The position numbers and the translations under genes are program-made. A stretch of DNA of 64,000 bases from Bemisia tabaci. Lineage: Eukaryota > Arthropoda > Insecta > Hemiptera > Aleyrodidae. The notes beneath the pieces are model-generated. The model ran no database searches. It was not told where the DNA came from and worked only from the letters and a program-made list of their open reading frames with translations. The first letter of the stretch is position 1. Each line of letters starts with the position of its first letter. Shown piece by piece: positions 42,331 to 51,409 of this stretch. The DNA is taken from contig NC_092793.1 of NCBI RefSeq assembly GCF_918797505.1, positions 8,649,320-8,713,319 of the forward strand. The letters are read 5' to 3'.

Positions 42331-42345
42331 CGCAGCCGGTGCGCA

Positions 42346-42658
42346 CTAGAGTCCCTTTATACTGAGAGTCAAGACAACACCCCTCATGGATGTCACAAAC
42401 GGGAATAAAGATTACACAAATTGAACGTTTTTCGTAATCTTTGATCGGCCCATTCTCAAAGTCCTTTCTCCGTTCCCCCTCTCATTCCGTTTGTTCCTTG
42501 CCGAACCCGTAATTCCTCGGTCCATTCCAGATTATAATCTTTGCAATTGGTGAAAATGTAATCTTTATTCCCGTTTGTGACACTGTGGAGGCCTAAAATA
42601 CGGGACCAATCAGAAATGGATTCGCATTGTCTTGACTCTCAGTATAAAGGGACTCTAG
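42346..42658 (+). mobile_element. Family V TIR element with TGCGCA target duplication
   Basis: CTAGAGTCCCTTTATACTGA to CAGTATAAAGGGACTCTAG, flanked by TGCGCA on both sides (42340-42345 and 42659-42664). About 313 bp and very similar to 4297-4610. Non-coding. Confidence 0.9.
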
Positions 42659-42664
42659 TGCGCA

Positions 42665-42985
42665 CTCGGTGCCCCGGTGCACCCTCGGCGGCTCGGGCGA
42701 GCGGGGGCGCTGTAGCGTCGCGCGTGGGTTTGGGGTCGAAGCCGATATTTTGGCGCGTGAGAACCGGAGGCGTTTCCCGGATGTGACGCTTGAGGGATTT
42801 CTGGCTTCTTGGCGATCAGATGCTCCCTGCATGCCGGCACTCACTCCCAGCCGCCGAGCAAGCCGTCCCATGCCGTGCCGCCACCAACCAACGCGGGGGC
42901 TTTTACTGGCCACGCTCGTATAACGCTCCTCGCGCTCCCGTGTCTATCAAAGCTGGGAGCTTTTACGCCTTCTGGGAGCTCTCCG
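42665..42985. other. GC-rich sequence with overlapping frames
   Basis: A locally GC- and CpG-rich block. Frames are open in several phases on both strands (42577-43054), which is expected from composition. No protein recognised. Confidence 0.4.
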
Positions 42986-42989
42986 CTCC

Positions 42990-44960
42990 TGGCAGGTCCG
43001 ACCCAAAGACATAAAGACGGAGCGCTCGTATCTAAAAGCACGGGGAAAAAGTGAAGCTAGGTTCGGCGCTGCGCGCTTGTGTGAGTGTGTAAATGAGCGC
43101 GGGAATCCATGGCGGCAAACGGAAATTTGATTTGAACTTGTCCTCTTGATTTTTCCACATTTCTTCTTCGAAACGTATTTTAAATTCCTAAAACGAATAT
43201 ACTAAGAAAGTTCGGTCTGCGTCCTAACATAATACACCTACTTTTGCTCGGTAACAGGCAGTAATCTCAGATAAAGTTAGTTTTTCTTCTGCTCATGGTG
43301 GTTCTGCAGGTTCAAACAGGCCGTTACAGTTCTACAGAGTGTTCGAAAAGTCCCCTCCCCCCCCTCTAACTTTTGACCTAATTGAGGTAGAGATTTGAAA
43401 CTTGGAGGGTGTTCCTAGATCAAAGGGAGCTACTTTTTGACCCCCCAAAATTTTGGGGGGGCCCCATTTTGGGGGGGTTACGGACCCTAACTTTTAATTT
43501 TCAAATGGGAAGACCCCCTTTGTGATACCTCGTTCGAAAGAGCATAAAAAAAGAAAATTTTTCGCGCAAACCGGAAGTCATTATCTCAAACCGTTTCAAA
43601 ATGGCGGCCGGTCAAAGTTCCAAATGGCCGAAAATTGGCACCTCTGCTATTTGCACATGGATTTGCTTGAAACTCGGTATCTGGGGGTATTTTGGCACGA
43701 GAAAAACGAATTTAACGTTAGATTTTCAAAAAAACCCTAATTTTTCAAAATGGCGACCGGTTTAGGCTCAAAAAGGCCGAAATTTGACAAACTCGATTTT
43801 TTTGCCAATGGATTCACCTGAAATTCGGTATCTGGGGGTATTTTGACCCGAGAATAACGAATTCAACGTTAGATTTTTAAACAAACCCTAATTTTTCAAA
43901 ATGGCCGCCGATTAAAGTTCAAAATGGTCAACAATTGGCAACCTCGACTTTTTGCCGATAGATTCGCCTCAAACTCGGTGTTTGAGGGTATCTGGGTGGG
44001 AGACAAACGAATTCGACGTTATTTCACCGAGTTTCAGGCGAATCTATCGGCAAAAAGTCGAGGTTGCCAATTGTTGACCATTTTGAACTTTAATCGGCGG
44101 CCATTTTGAAAAATTAGGGTTTTTTTAAAAATCTAACGTTGAATTCGTTATTCTCGGGTCAAAATACCCCCAGATACCGAATTTCAGGTGAATCCATTGG
44201 CAAAAAAATCGAGTTTGTCAAATTTTCGGCCTTTTTGAGCCTAAACCGGTCGCCATTTTGAAAAATTAGGGTTTTTTTGAAAATCTAACGTTAAATTCGT
44301 TTTTCTCGTGCCAAAATACCCCCAGATACCGAGTTTCAAGCAAATCCATGTGCAAATAGCAGAGGTGCCAATTTTCGGCCATTTGGAACTTTGACCGGCC
44401 GCCATTTTGAAACGGTTTGAGATAATGACTTCCGGTTTGCGCGAAAAATTTTCTTTTTTTATGCTCTTTCGAACGAGGTATCACAAAGGGGGTCTTCCCA
44501 TTTGAAAATTAAAAGTTAGGGTCCGTAACCCCCCCAAAATGGGGCCCCCCCAAAATTTTGGGGGGGTCAAAAAGTAGCTCCCTTTGATCTAGGAACACCC
44601 TCCAAGTTTCAAATCTCTACCTCAATTAGGTCAAAAGTTAGAGGGGGGGGAGGGGACTTTTCGAACACCCTGTAGATCAACGTTACTCCCAAATGAAATT
44701 AATCGGTCGACGACGGACTGAAACTAACCTAAAGTTAAAAAAATATGAGTGTGTACCTGAATTTGGGCAAAAATCAACCTAAAATACTTTGTTTCCGCAA
44801 TTTTATTTATTAGTTCCCGCCCTACATTTGAATTCAAACTTGTCCCGATTTCGCCGCCAATCCTCCAGCCAATAGTAGAGGTGATTGAAAAGAAGCTCTA
44901 GAAGCTTCATTTTTTGCTTTTAGTGCTCCGTCTTTATGTCTTTGGTCCGACCAGAGACGA
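42990..44960. repeat. Inverted pair flanking foldback W
   Basis: AAAGACATAAAGACGGAGCG then CTAAAAGCA, at 42990-43055, is inverted at 44895-44960 (TGCTTTTAGTGCTCCGTCTT, TATGTCTTTGGTCCGACC). Inner flanks show only weak inverted similarity. It may be an older TIR element that received W. Confidence 0.55.
43335..44672. mobile_element. Long foldback element W
   Basis: Two arms of about 646 bp surround a 44-bp loop (43981-44024). Ends are CAGAGTGTTCGAAAAGTCCC and GGGACTTTTCGAACACCCTG, with TA on each outer side. The arms are nearly identical: the same 72-codon frame appears at 43522-43740 (+) and 44266-44484 (-). Each arm has internal near-repeats (CAAAATGGCGGCCGG, CGGTATCTGGGGGTATTTTG). No transposase. 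Confidence 0.92.
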
Positions 44961-45018
44961 GAGACCCTCCACTGGCCTCTTGACGACAGGTGGAAGCTTT
45001 TACTTTCGGGGATTCAAC

Positions 45019-45529
45019 AATGGAGATGTTGCATGTGTGAGGGATTTGCAATTTGACCGTTGATTCCTACGTAAAAGTTCGCGAGAAACACGATGGTGCC
45101 ACTGGTTTCCTCTGAAATCAGCTCCCAAGCTCAAAAATAGCTCTCTCAAGTTAAGGCCAAAATGGAGGGGATATCCCACGCTATCCTGAGAGTCCACCTC
45201 TACATCAAGACAAACTCTCCATGCAAAGATAAGGATACAAATACATTGACAGAGCTGCCACTTTATTCGGGGACTCTGAAACTGAAAACACGGCAACCTT
45301 GCTAATGTATTTGCTCCCAATCTTTGCATGGAGAGTTTGTCTTGATATAAAGGTGGACTCTCAGGATAGCGTGGGATATCCCCTCCTTTTTGGACTCAAC
45401 TTGAGAGCTTTTTTTGAGCTTGGGAGTTGATTTCAGAGAAAACCAGTGGCACCATCGTGTTTCTCGCGAACTTTTACATAAGAATTAACGGTCAAATCAC
45501 AAATTCCTCACACATGCAACATCTCCATT
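45019..45529. mobile_element. Foldback element Z
   Basis: AATGGAGATGTTGCATGTGT at the left, ACACATGCAACATCTCCATT at the right. Arms of about 230 bp share CACGATGGTGCCACTGG, GGGATATCCCACGCTATCC and GAGAGTTTGTCTTGAT. The loop is at about 45253-45300. A plus-strand copy of the right half follows at 45688. Confidence 0.85.
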
Positions 45530-45687
45530 CATTATGCACAAATATAAGGGAGCAACTATCATTACTCTTGTTTCGGCTGTTGACCTACCTACATGGTGGA
45601 TGATGAGTTTCGGGTGATGTCATGAGCCAAACACGTTCCCCAAACTTCTACTTCCAAAGTCAGTCAAACTATCTATGCACATTTTTT

Positions 45688-45976
45688 GAGCAAATACATC
45701 CTTAGGACTGCTATTTTGTTTGGGGGGCTCCAAGACTGGAACTACGGCAACCCTGATAATATACTTGCTCCCAATATGAGCATGGAGAGTGTGACTAGAT
45801 GTATAGGTTGACTCTTAACATTGCATGGGATAAACCCCCATCCCATTACAGTCTGTATTTTAAGAGCTTTTTTGAGTTTGACAGTTGATTTTAGAGGAAA
45901 CCGGTGGCACCATCGTGTCTCCCACGAAATTTTACGCAAGAAAATGTACGTAAATTTCAGATCCCTGACACACGCA
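45688..45976 (+). mobile_element. Foldback Z, partial second copy
   Basis: CGGCAACCCTGATAATATAC, GCATGGAGAGTGTGAC, CCGGTGGCACCATCGTGTC and CCTGACACACGCAAG follow the order of the loop and right arm of Z at roughly 70-80% similarity. The left arm is missing. Confidence 0.65.
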
Positions 45977-45983
45977 AGAAATC

Positions 45984-46211
45984 AATTGGACGTATTTCTA
46001 TCAAACGGAACTAAGCGCCAATTTGAGTTCCTTTTGAGGAATTTAGAATCCCGGATAGCGCGTTCTGTCAAACGGACCTAAGCGCCATGGAAAAGCATTG
46101 CGAGTATAGGACGGAATAAGCCGGACGCCCGATTCCGCCGCCAATCCAAGCCCACCTCTACCTTCCTCACCCTATGGCGCTTAGGTTCGTTTGATAGAAA
46201 TACGTCCAATT
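45984..46211. mobile_element. AA-family TIR element
   Basis: AATTGGACGTATTTCTATCA and AAGCGCCA at the left; TGGCGCTTAGGTTCG and TGATAGAAATACGTCCAATT at the right. An internal near-copy of the end (CTGTCAAACGGACCTAAGCG) lies near 46066. It abuts the truncated Z copy. Confidence 0.78.
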
Positions 46212-46819
46212 CTTGATTAGTTAGCTACTAAATCAGTTTACATCGAAATACCGTGGACCTTTCACCAACGTTGCACTCCGTCCCTCGAAAGCACCTCGCA
46301 ACCTGATATGACCAGTTGTCCGTTAGTGGTGTTTCTTTATCATCCGGCGCCTGCTCTCGATGTTCTCGTACCCCGTTGGTAATTAAAGCAGCACCTCAAA
46401 TGCGCCCGGGAGAAATCAATTATTTCCGGTCTCGGGATTTATTTCTCGCGATCGTATCCCGCCACGTGCGCGCCCCGGCGCCCCGACCGGGCGGGCTCAG
46501 GTTAACTAAACATACCGCACATGGCCCGGCTAAATATATCGTCCATGTTCCACCCCTCCGTTTTCGGCGGGCGTATGCAGCTACTCTGGAAGGTGAAAAT
46601 ACTGAACTTTGAACCACCGTGAGGTTTTATGAGCAGCAGACAGCTGAGCAACATTCATACTTGAGCTTTTGCAAGAGTATGCTTTTTTGAACCGTGAGGG
46701 ACTTACATAGAAAGTTTCTAGGCGTTGTGTTCTTCTTTGTCTATAGCTTTGTCTATCAATTTCAACAATCAGCCCGCAACGCATGTTCAGGCTAACGATA
46801 AGCTTCGAATTTGCTTGTG
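46212..46819. other. Unrecognised sequence
   Basis: GC-rich centre with overlapping frames on both strands. The shared fragment CTATAGCTTTGTCTATC lies near 46740. No gene recognised. Confidence 0.35.
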
Positions 46820-46823
46820 GATG

Positions 46824-47316
46824 CGTCATTTTTGTCGCGATTTGCGCGTAAAGTTGGAAATTTTGCGAATTTCGTTACTCTTAGGTAGGTACGCGGAGAA
46901 GAAAACTTCGTACGTGGGACCCGAAGTTGAGGCCATATGGATCTCTGAAGTTTTCGGATCACGCATCCGAAGTCTTGAGGTGCAGCTGCCGAAGTTCGGG
47001 TCAGACATCTGAAGTACTTCGGTACGCACCGATGGGTTCGGGTCACGCATCTGAAGTACTCCGGTACGTACCGAAGTACTTCAGATGTCTGACCCGAACT
47101 TCGGCAGCTGCTCCTCGAGTTTTCGGATGCGTGATCCGAAAACTTCAGAGATTCATACGACCTCAACTTCAGGCCCCGTGCACGAAGTTTTTTTCTCCGT
47201 GTACAGAAAAAGTACTTAATTTTGCCGTCGAGAGGATCCTGAAGTTCTTCGGGAAGTATTGAATAATTGCTGTAAAAGTACTGATTTGTTGCCAATCTGT
47301 GTTAGTAGACACTCTG
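46824..47316. mobile_element. Family G element split by foldback Q
   Basis: GCGTCATTTTTGTCGCGATT at the left and GTTAGTAGACACTCTGG at the right bracket an E-type foldback. After the foldback, TACAGAAAAAGTACTTAATT resumes exactly as in other G copies. The left terminus is not resolved. Confidence 0.65.
46892..47201. mobile_element. E-type foldback element Q
   Basis: CGCGGAGAAGAAAACTTCGT to GAAGTTTTTTTCTCCGTG, flanked by TA on both sides. The two arms are inverted over their whole length (CTGAAGTTTTCGGATCACGC, GCAGCTGCCGAAGTTCGG) around a short centre. Frames on both strands are mirror shadows of the inverted repeat. Confidence 0.85.
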
Positions 47317-47925
47317 GTAATACACTACTCCGAGTAGAATGAATACTTTTCCCTCCGAAAGTGCGGAGACTGTAATATCCGCAACTTTTCTTCCCGCCTC
47401 AATCATGGGCTTGCGCACAAATTCCAAATTAGCTCCTTCGGCCGTGTTATTATGTCGTGCGTCGCATGCAATTGAGTTGTATGTCACAGACGAGCTTTCA
47501 GGCTCTCCCTCCTTGTCTAATGCGAGACCCAGATAAGCGCGAGGCGGTAATCAAGAGTACTTGGCAACGAACTAACGAAAGATCACAAATCAGTGAAAGT
47601 TGCGGTGCCTCTGATCCGACGACGCGACAGTGGCGTTGGTCGCTTTTGTCGTCAATCAGCAGTCATCCGCGGTAGTCATCGTGTCGTAATTTGTTCGGGA
47701 TAATCCGGACATGCCGCAGCGCCGTCACATCTTTTCGAATTCCGATATTATGACCGTCGTCCCTTAATCACCGGATGCAGAGGCTGGGACCTTCCGCGGA
47801 TCGATAAAACCTCACCATTCTTTCTTATGAAATTGACCATCTTTTGCTTGGAAACCACTCGGACGGTTCGGTTCAACGCTTATTAGCGAACATTCCACGC
47901 AGTTAGCTATTTAATTCCCCCTAAA
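47317..47925. other. Unrecognised sequence
   Basis: No repeats or proteins recognised. Confidence 0.35.
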
Positions 47926-48478
47926 TGGGGCGCGTTTAGCAGAAAGGAATCAAGCCACATCAGCTATCGCTATTTAACTGGGCAATTTCAGGGTGTTTAC
48001 AAGTCCGGAAATAGTACCGATTTTTTAAGAGAGGTCCGGAAGTACCGAAAAAGTGCGAAAATTCCGCTAGAGGTCCGGAATTTTTTCATTGTTCTGTCAT
48101 TTTTGTCTCAATTTGAGCGAGAAATTCAAATTCTAGAAATTTTCCGAATTTCGTCAAATGGGGGTACTGAAAAAGTACTAAATTTTTCTGTTAAGGAGAT
48201 ACTTATACTTTTTTGGGAATGTACGGAAAAAGTACTGTAAAAGTACTGATTTTCGGCCAGCCTGTTTTAGTAGACACCCTGAATTTAATTTTTTTAAGAA
48301 GGAACGTTTCTGTAGATTCCATTGAAAATTTTAAGGAATTTGCTTCGCATAATGTAGAAAACTCACTGAAATTTTTCCGGAAATCCGCACAACCGTTTTC
48401 ATGTAGAACATTAAATTGCCCAGTTAAATTTGGTAATAAGTAGCTGATGTACCTTGGTGCCTTTCTGCTTAACGCGGT
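47926..48478. mobile_element. Family H TIR element split by G
   Basis: TGGGGCGCGTTTAGCAGAAA with CACATCAGCTATCGC at the left; TTAAATTGCCCAGTTAAATT and CTTTCTGCTTAACGCGG at the right. The G element at 47989-48281 interrupts the GGGCAATTT block near the left end. Confidence 0.8.
47989..48281. mobile_element. Family G element nested in H
   Basis: CAGGGTGTTTACAAGTCCGG to CTGTTTTAGTAGACACCCTG, flanked by AATTT on both sides. The interior repeats GGTCCGGAA and AAAAGTACTGTAAAAGTACT words. No coding frame. Confidence 0.85.
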
Positions 48479-48814
48479 ACTTAGTGATAATGAGGAAATG
48501 AAAAGAAAAGAAGGGAAAAAAAAAGAGAAAAAAAAAAACGAATAACCGCGGAAAGCAAAGGAACACACGTTGATTACTCTCATCTCCAATTTTCTTTTAT
48601 CACAAGAGCCTAATGAAGCCTAAGATGGTTGAGCCAATCAGAATTGGACCGTTCAGTGATCGCACTCTCCCTACGAAGGCACTCCAGACGCAGATGAGGG
48701 AATATTGGACGCACTTAAATCAAATGGAATTATACCCATTGTGACTTGAGCCCTGTCATGCGTGTATTCTCATGGATGGTAGGGCTCATGTTAGAATGGA
48801 TATAGTTCTTATTA
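48479..48814. other. Unrecognised sequence with purine tract
   Basis: A purine-rich run near 48495-48540. No other features. Confidence 0.35.
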
Positions 48815-48816
48815 GA

Positions 48817-49316
48817 TGCGTTGTTAAAGTCCACAACTGCCCAACGAAAATTACCCGCTGAGCGTTGAGCTCAACGAAAGCGTTGATAAATTCTGGTGGA
48901 TTTCCCCGTTTTCCAATATGGCTGCTCAGCAAACTGCCCAACAGCTCAGCGAGGTTTTTGGCTGCTGTGGACCGCTGCCGAGTTTGCTGGATTGTTGTTA
49001 TGTTATTGTTTACATCCATAACCGCCATTTTTTCGCACTTCTTCGCCACATGTTCGTCACCAGACTGACTTGCAATTGCTTATAATCGTTTATTGCGTCA
49101 ATTTCGGAATAATGTGGGTGTTAATAAGATTTTTAAATGTTAAAAATCTTAAATTTCAATAAAACTTAACCTCCAAATCCGCAGAATCCGACGGGAATTT
49201 AACAACGACACCTCGATTTTCTCCCGTCTGTTGAGCTGACGTCGTCGTTGAGATGACGTCAATCCTGCTGAGATTCGGCCATTTTTGTTGGGCAGTAAAA
49301 GTAATTTAACAACGCA
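48817..49316. mobile_element. TGCGTTGTTAAA TIR element
   Basis: TGCGTTGTTAAAGTCCACAA then CTGCCCAACGAAAAT at the left is inverted at the right (ATTTTTGTTGGGCAGTAAAA, TTTAACAACGCA). About 500 bp. A minus-strand frame of 87 codons inside (48786-49049) is not recognised as a transposase. A possible TTATNA target duplication flanks it. Confidence 0.65.
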
Positions 49317-49695
49317 CCTTATGATTGAAATACGTCCTATGTTCCGTTTAGGTGCTCTAATTCTTGCGACGGCGGATTTCTGGTTCGAGCTGGCGAGCGT
49401 GGGCGGTTGTTAACTTGGTGAGCACGAACAAAGAAATCCTGGTGAGATCCAGGCCTGGAGATGGCTCCGCGGATAAGGTGTGATGCACGTAGTCCGCACT
49501 GCCCCTTGCGTCAGATTCACGTGGGACAGGAGTGAGGCACATAGCATCGCAACAGCACGCATATCGTTAGATCCCCAAGTGATGTATCCTGTGTGTCCAC
49601 TCCTCGTCAGAATTATAATTTCTCTAAGAAATGCTGTCGCCAGTGTCATCTCGATAGAAATTAATGCAATTTTCGTCCATATCTAGCGTATTTAT
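49317..49695. other. Unrecognised sequence
   Basis: GAAATACGTCCTATGTTCCG near 49326 is an AA-family fragment. Otherwise nothing recognised. Confidence 0.35.
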
Positions 49696-49957
49696 CAGGG
49701 TTGCCACAGTCAGAAAAAACCGGGAAATGTCAGGGAAAATGACGAAAATATCAGGGAAAATCTGTTGAATCACCTTCATTTGCTTTCTAGAATGGGTTTG
49801 AGGTTTCGAACAACGGATTTTGTCCGAAAACTATTTTCAATTATGCCTTTTTAACCATCCGTCACATCTTCAATTGTCAGGGAATTTCGGCAAAATGTGT
49901 CAGGGAAATCAGGGAAATGTCAGGGAATTTTATTTCCTAAATTCTGCGGCAACCCTG
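49696..49957 (+). mobile_element. Family C MITE with ATTTAT target duplication
   Basis: CAGGGTTGCCACAGTCAGAA to TTCTGCGGCAACCCTG, flanked by ATTTAT on both sides (49690-49695 and 49958-49963). Best-preserved copy in the window. It fixes a 6-bp TSD for the family. Confidence 0.92.
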
Positions 49958-50160
49958 ATTTATTCTCATCGGCAAGCGATTGTTTCCTCACATTAGTCAT
50001 TTCGCATTGCATCTCATGTAGGCCTAATTTGCAGTGAGATTTACTGTCGGGGATTTATTTAACACTATTTTAAACATTTTTACGTCTTTTTTTTCTATTT
50101 TCCTTGCGGAAGTTCCAAAAGCCGACCTTTTGCCGCGATCCGGCGTTTTTGCTCTCATTG

Positions 50161-50169
50161 CCTTTATCC
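50161..50169 (+). repeat. Target-site duplication of foldback X, left
   Basis: CCTTTATCC here is repeated exactly at 54580-54588, immediately outside the right end of the foldback element. A 9-bp duplication is typical of Mutator-like and Drosophila Foldback-type elements. Confidence 0.88.
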
Positions 50170-50183
50170 ATGTCTGTGAAGTT

Positions 50184-51353
50184 AGCACCCCCACTTTTAA
50201 AATTTGCAATTTTCTCTTTTGCTCATCATTGCTCATCATTTGCTCACCTCAAAAATCGCTTTCATTTTTTTTGCTCAGGCTTGTACTCCCCACAAATCGA
50301 ACTTGAACTTTCAGAGAGGTCATTGACCCTAGCACCCCCACTTTGTCCGATCAACCTGAAAATGGTCTCAAACGACGCAGAATCATTTGCTCACCTTTGC
50401 TCAGCCCTTAGTTTTTGTTGTTCACCCCTCCATCCCCCCCAAAATGAAAGGCGGCATTTTGGGGAAGATCAAAGCCAGCACCCCCACTTGGTCCGATCAA
50501 GCTGAAATTGGTGTCAAACGACGCAGAATCATTTGCTCACCTTTGCTCAGGCCTTAGTTTTCGTTGCTCACCTCCCCCCTCCCCCCCAAAACGAAAGGCG
50601 GCATTTTGGGGAGATCAAAGCCAGCACCCCCACTTGGTCCGATCGAGCTGAAATTGGTGTCAAACGACGCAGAATCATTTGCTCACCTTTGCTCAGGCCT
50701 TAGTTTTCGTTGCTCACCTCCCCCCTCCCCCCCAAAACGAAAGGCGGCATTTTGGGGAGATCAAAGCCAGCACCCCCACTTGGTCCGATCGAGCTGAAAT
50801 TGGTGTCAAACGACGCAGAATCATTTGCTCACCTTTGCTCAGGCCTTAGTTTTCGTTGCTCACCTCCCCCCTCCCCCCCAAAACGAAAGGCGGCATTTTG
50901 GGGAGATCAAAGCCAGCACCCCCACTTGGTCCGATCGAGCTGAAATTGGTGTCAAACGACGCAGAATCATTTGCTCACCTTTGCTCAGGCCTTAGTTTTC
51001 GTTGCTCACCTCCCCCCTCCCCCCCAAAACGAAAGGCGGCATTTTGGGGAGATCAAAGCCAGCACCCCCACTTGGTCCGATCGAGCTGAAATTGGTGTCA
51101 AACGACGCAGAATCATTTGCTCACCTTTGCTCAGGCCTTAGTTTTCGTTGCTCACCTCCCCCCTCCCCCCCAAAACGAAAGGCGGCATTTTGGGGAGATC
51201 AAAGCCAGCACCCCCACTTGGTCCGATCGAGCTGAAATTGGTGTCAAACGACGCAGAATCATTTGCTTACCTTTGCTCAGCCCTTAATTATTTTCGCTGA
51301 CCCCTCCCCCCCCCACCCAACAATGCCAGCATTCGGCGGGAAAGCGAAGGTAA
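50184..51353 (+). repeat. 146-bp tandem array, left arm of X
   Basis: The phrase AGCACCCCCACTT recurs at 50184, 50331, 50477, 50623, 50769, 50915, 51061 and 51207, and in decayed form near 51353. Four central units appear identical. Each carries TTTGCTCACCTTTGCTCAGG, a C-rich tract and AAAGGCGGCATTTTGGGGAG. The 77-codon frames at 146-bp spacing are by-products of the repeat. Confidence 0.95.
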
Positions 51354-51409
51354 CACCCGTAAGCACGGATTGAGCTGAAATTCGGCACGACAAGCAAATG
51401 GCACCAAAA

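Noticed and set aside
42577..43054. Several long overlapping frames in a GC-rich block
   Set aside because: Open in many phases on both strands, as expected when stop codons are rare through base composition. No recognised motif.
43522..44484. Identical 72-codon proteins on opposite strands
   Set aside because: Mirror shadows of the W foldback arms.
46792..47295. The longest frame in the window, 167 codons on the minus strand
   Set aside because: It spans the G element and foldback Q; its product contains mirrored repeats (SSCRSSGQTSEVLRY-like), as expected from an inverted repeat.
50104..50505. A 133-codon frame, with its last 111 codons repeated on the minus strand at 54244-54579
   Set aside because: The frame follows the inverted arm of X and starts outside the element. 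It reflects arm identity, not a gene.
50564..51235. Four identical 77-codon frames in a row, plus five near-identical ones on the other strand at 53368-54185
   Set aside because: They are spaced exactly 146 bp apart and are by-products of the tandem repeat in foldback X. There is no independent sign of translation.
50184..51353. CRISPR-like array
   Set aside because: Units are 146 bp without unique spacers, in eukaryotic transposon context.
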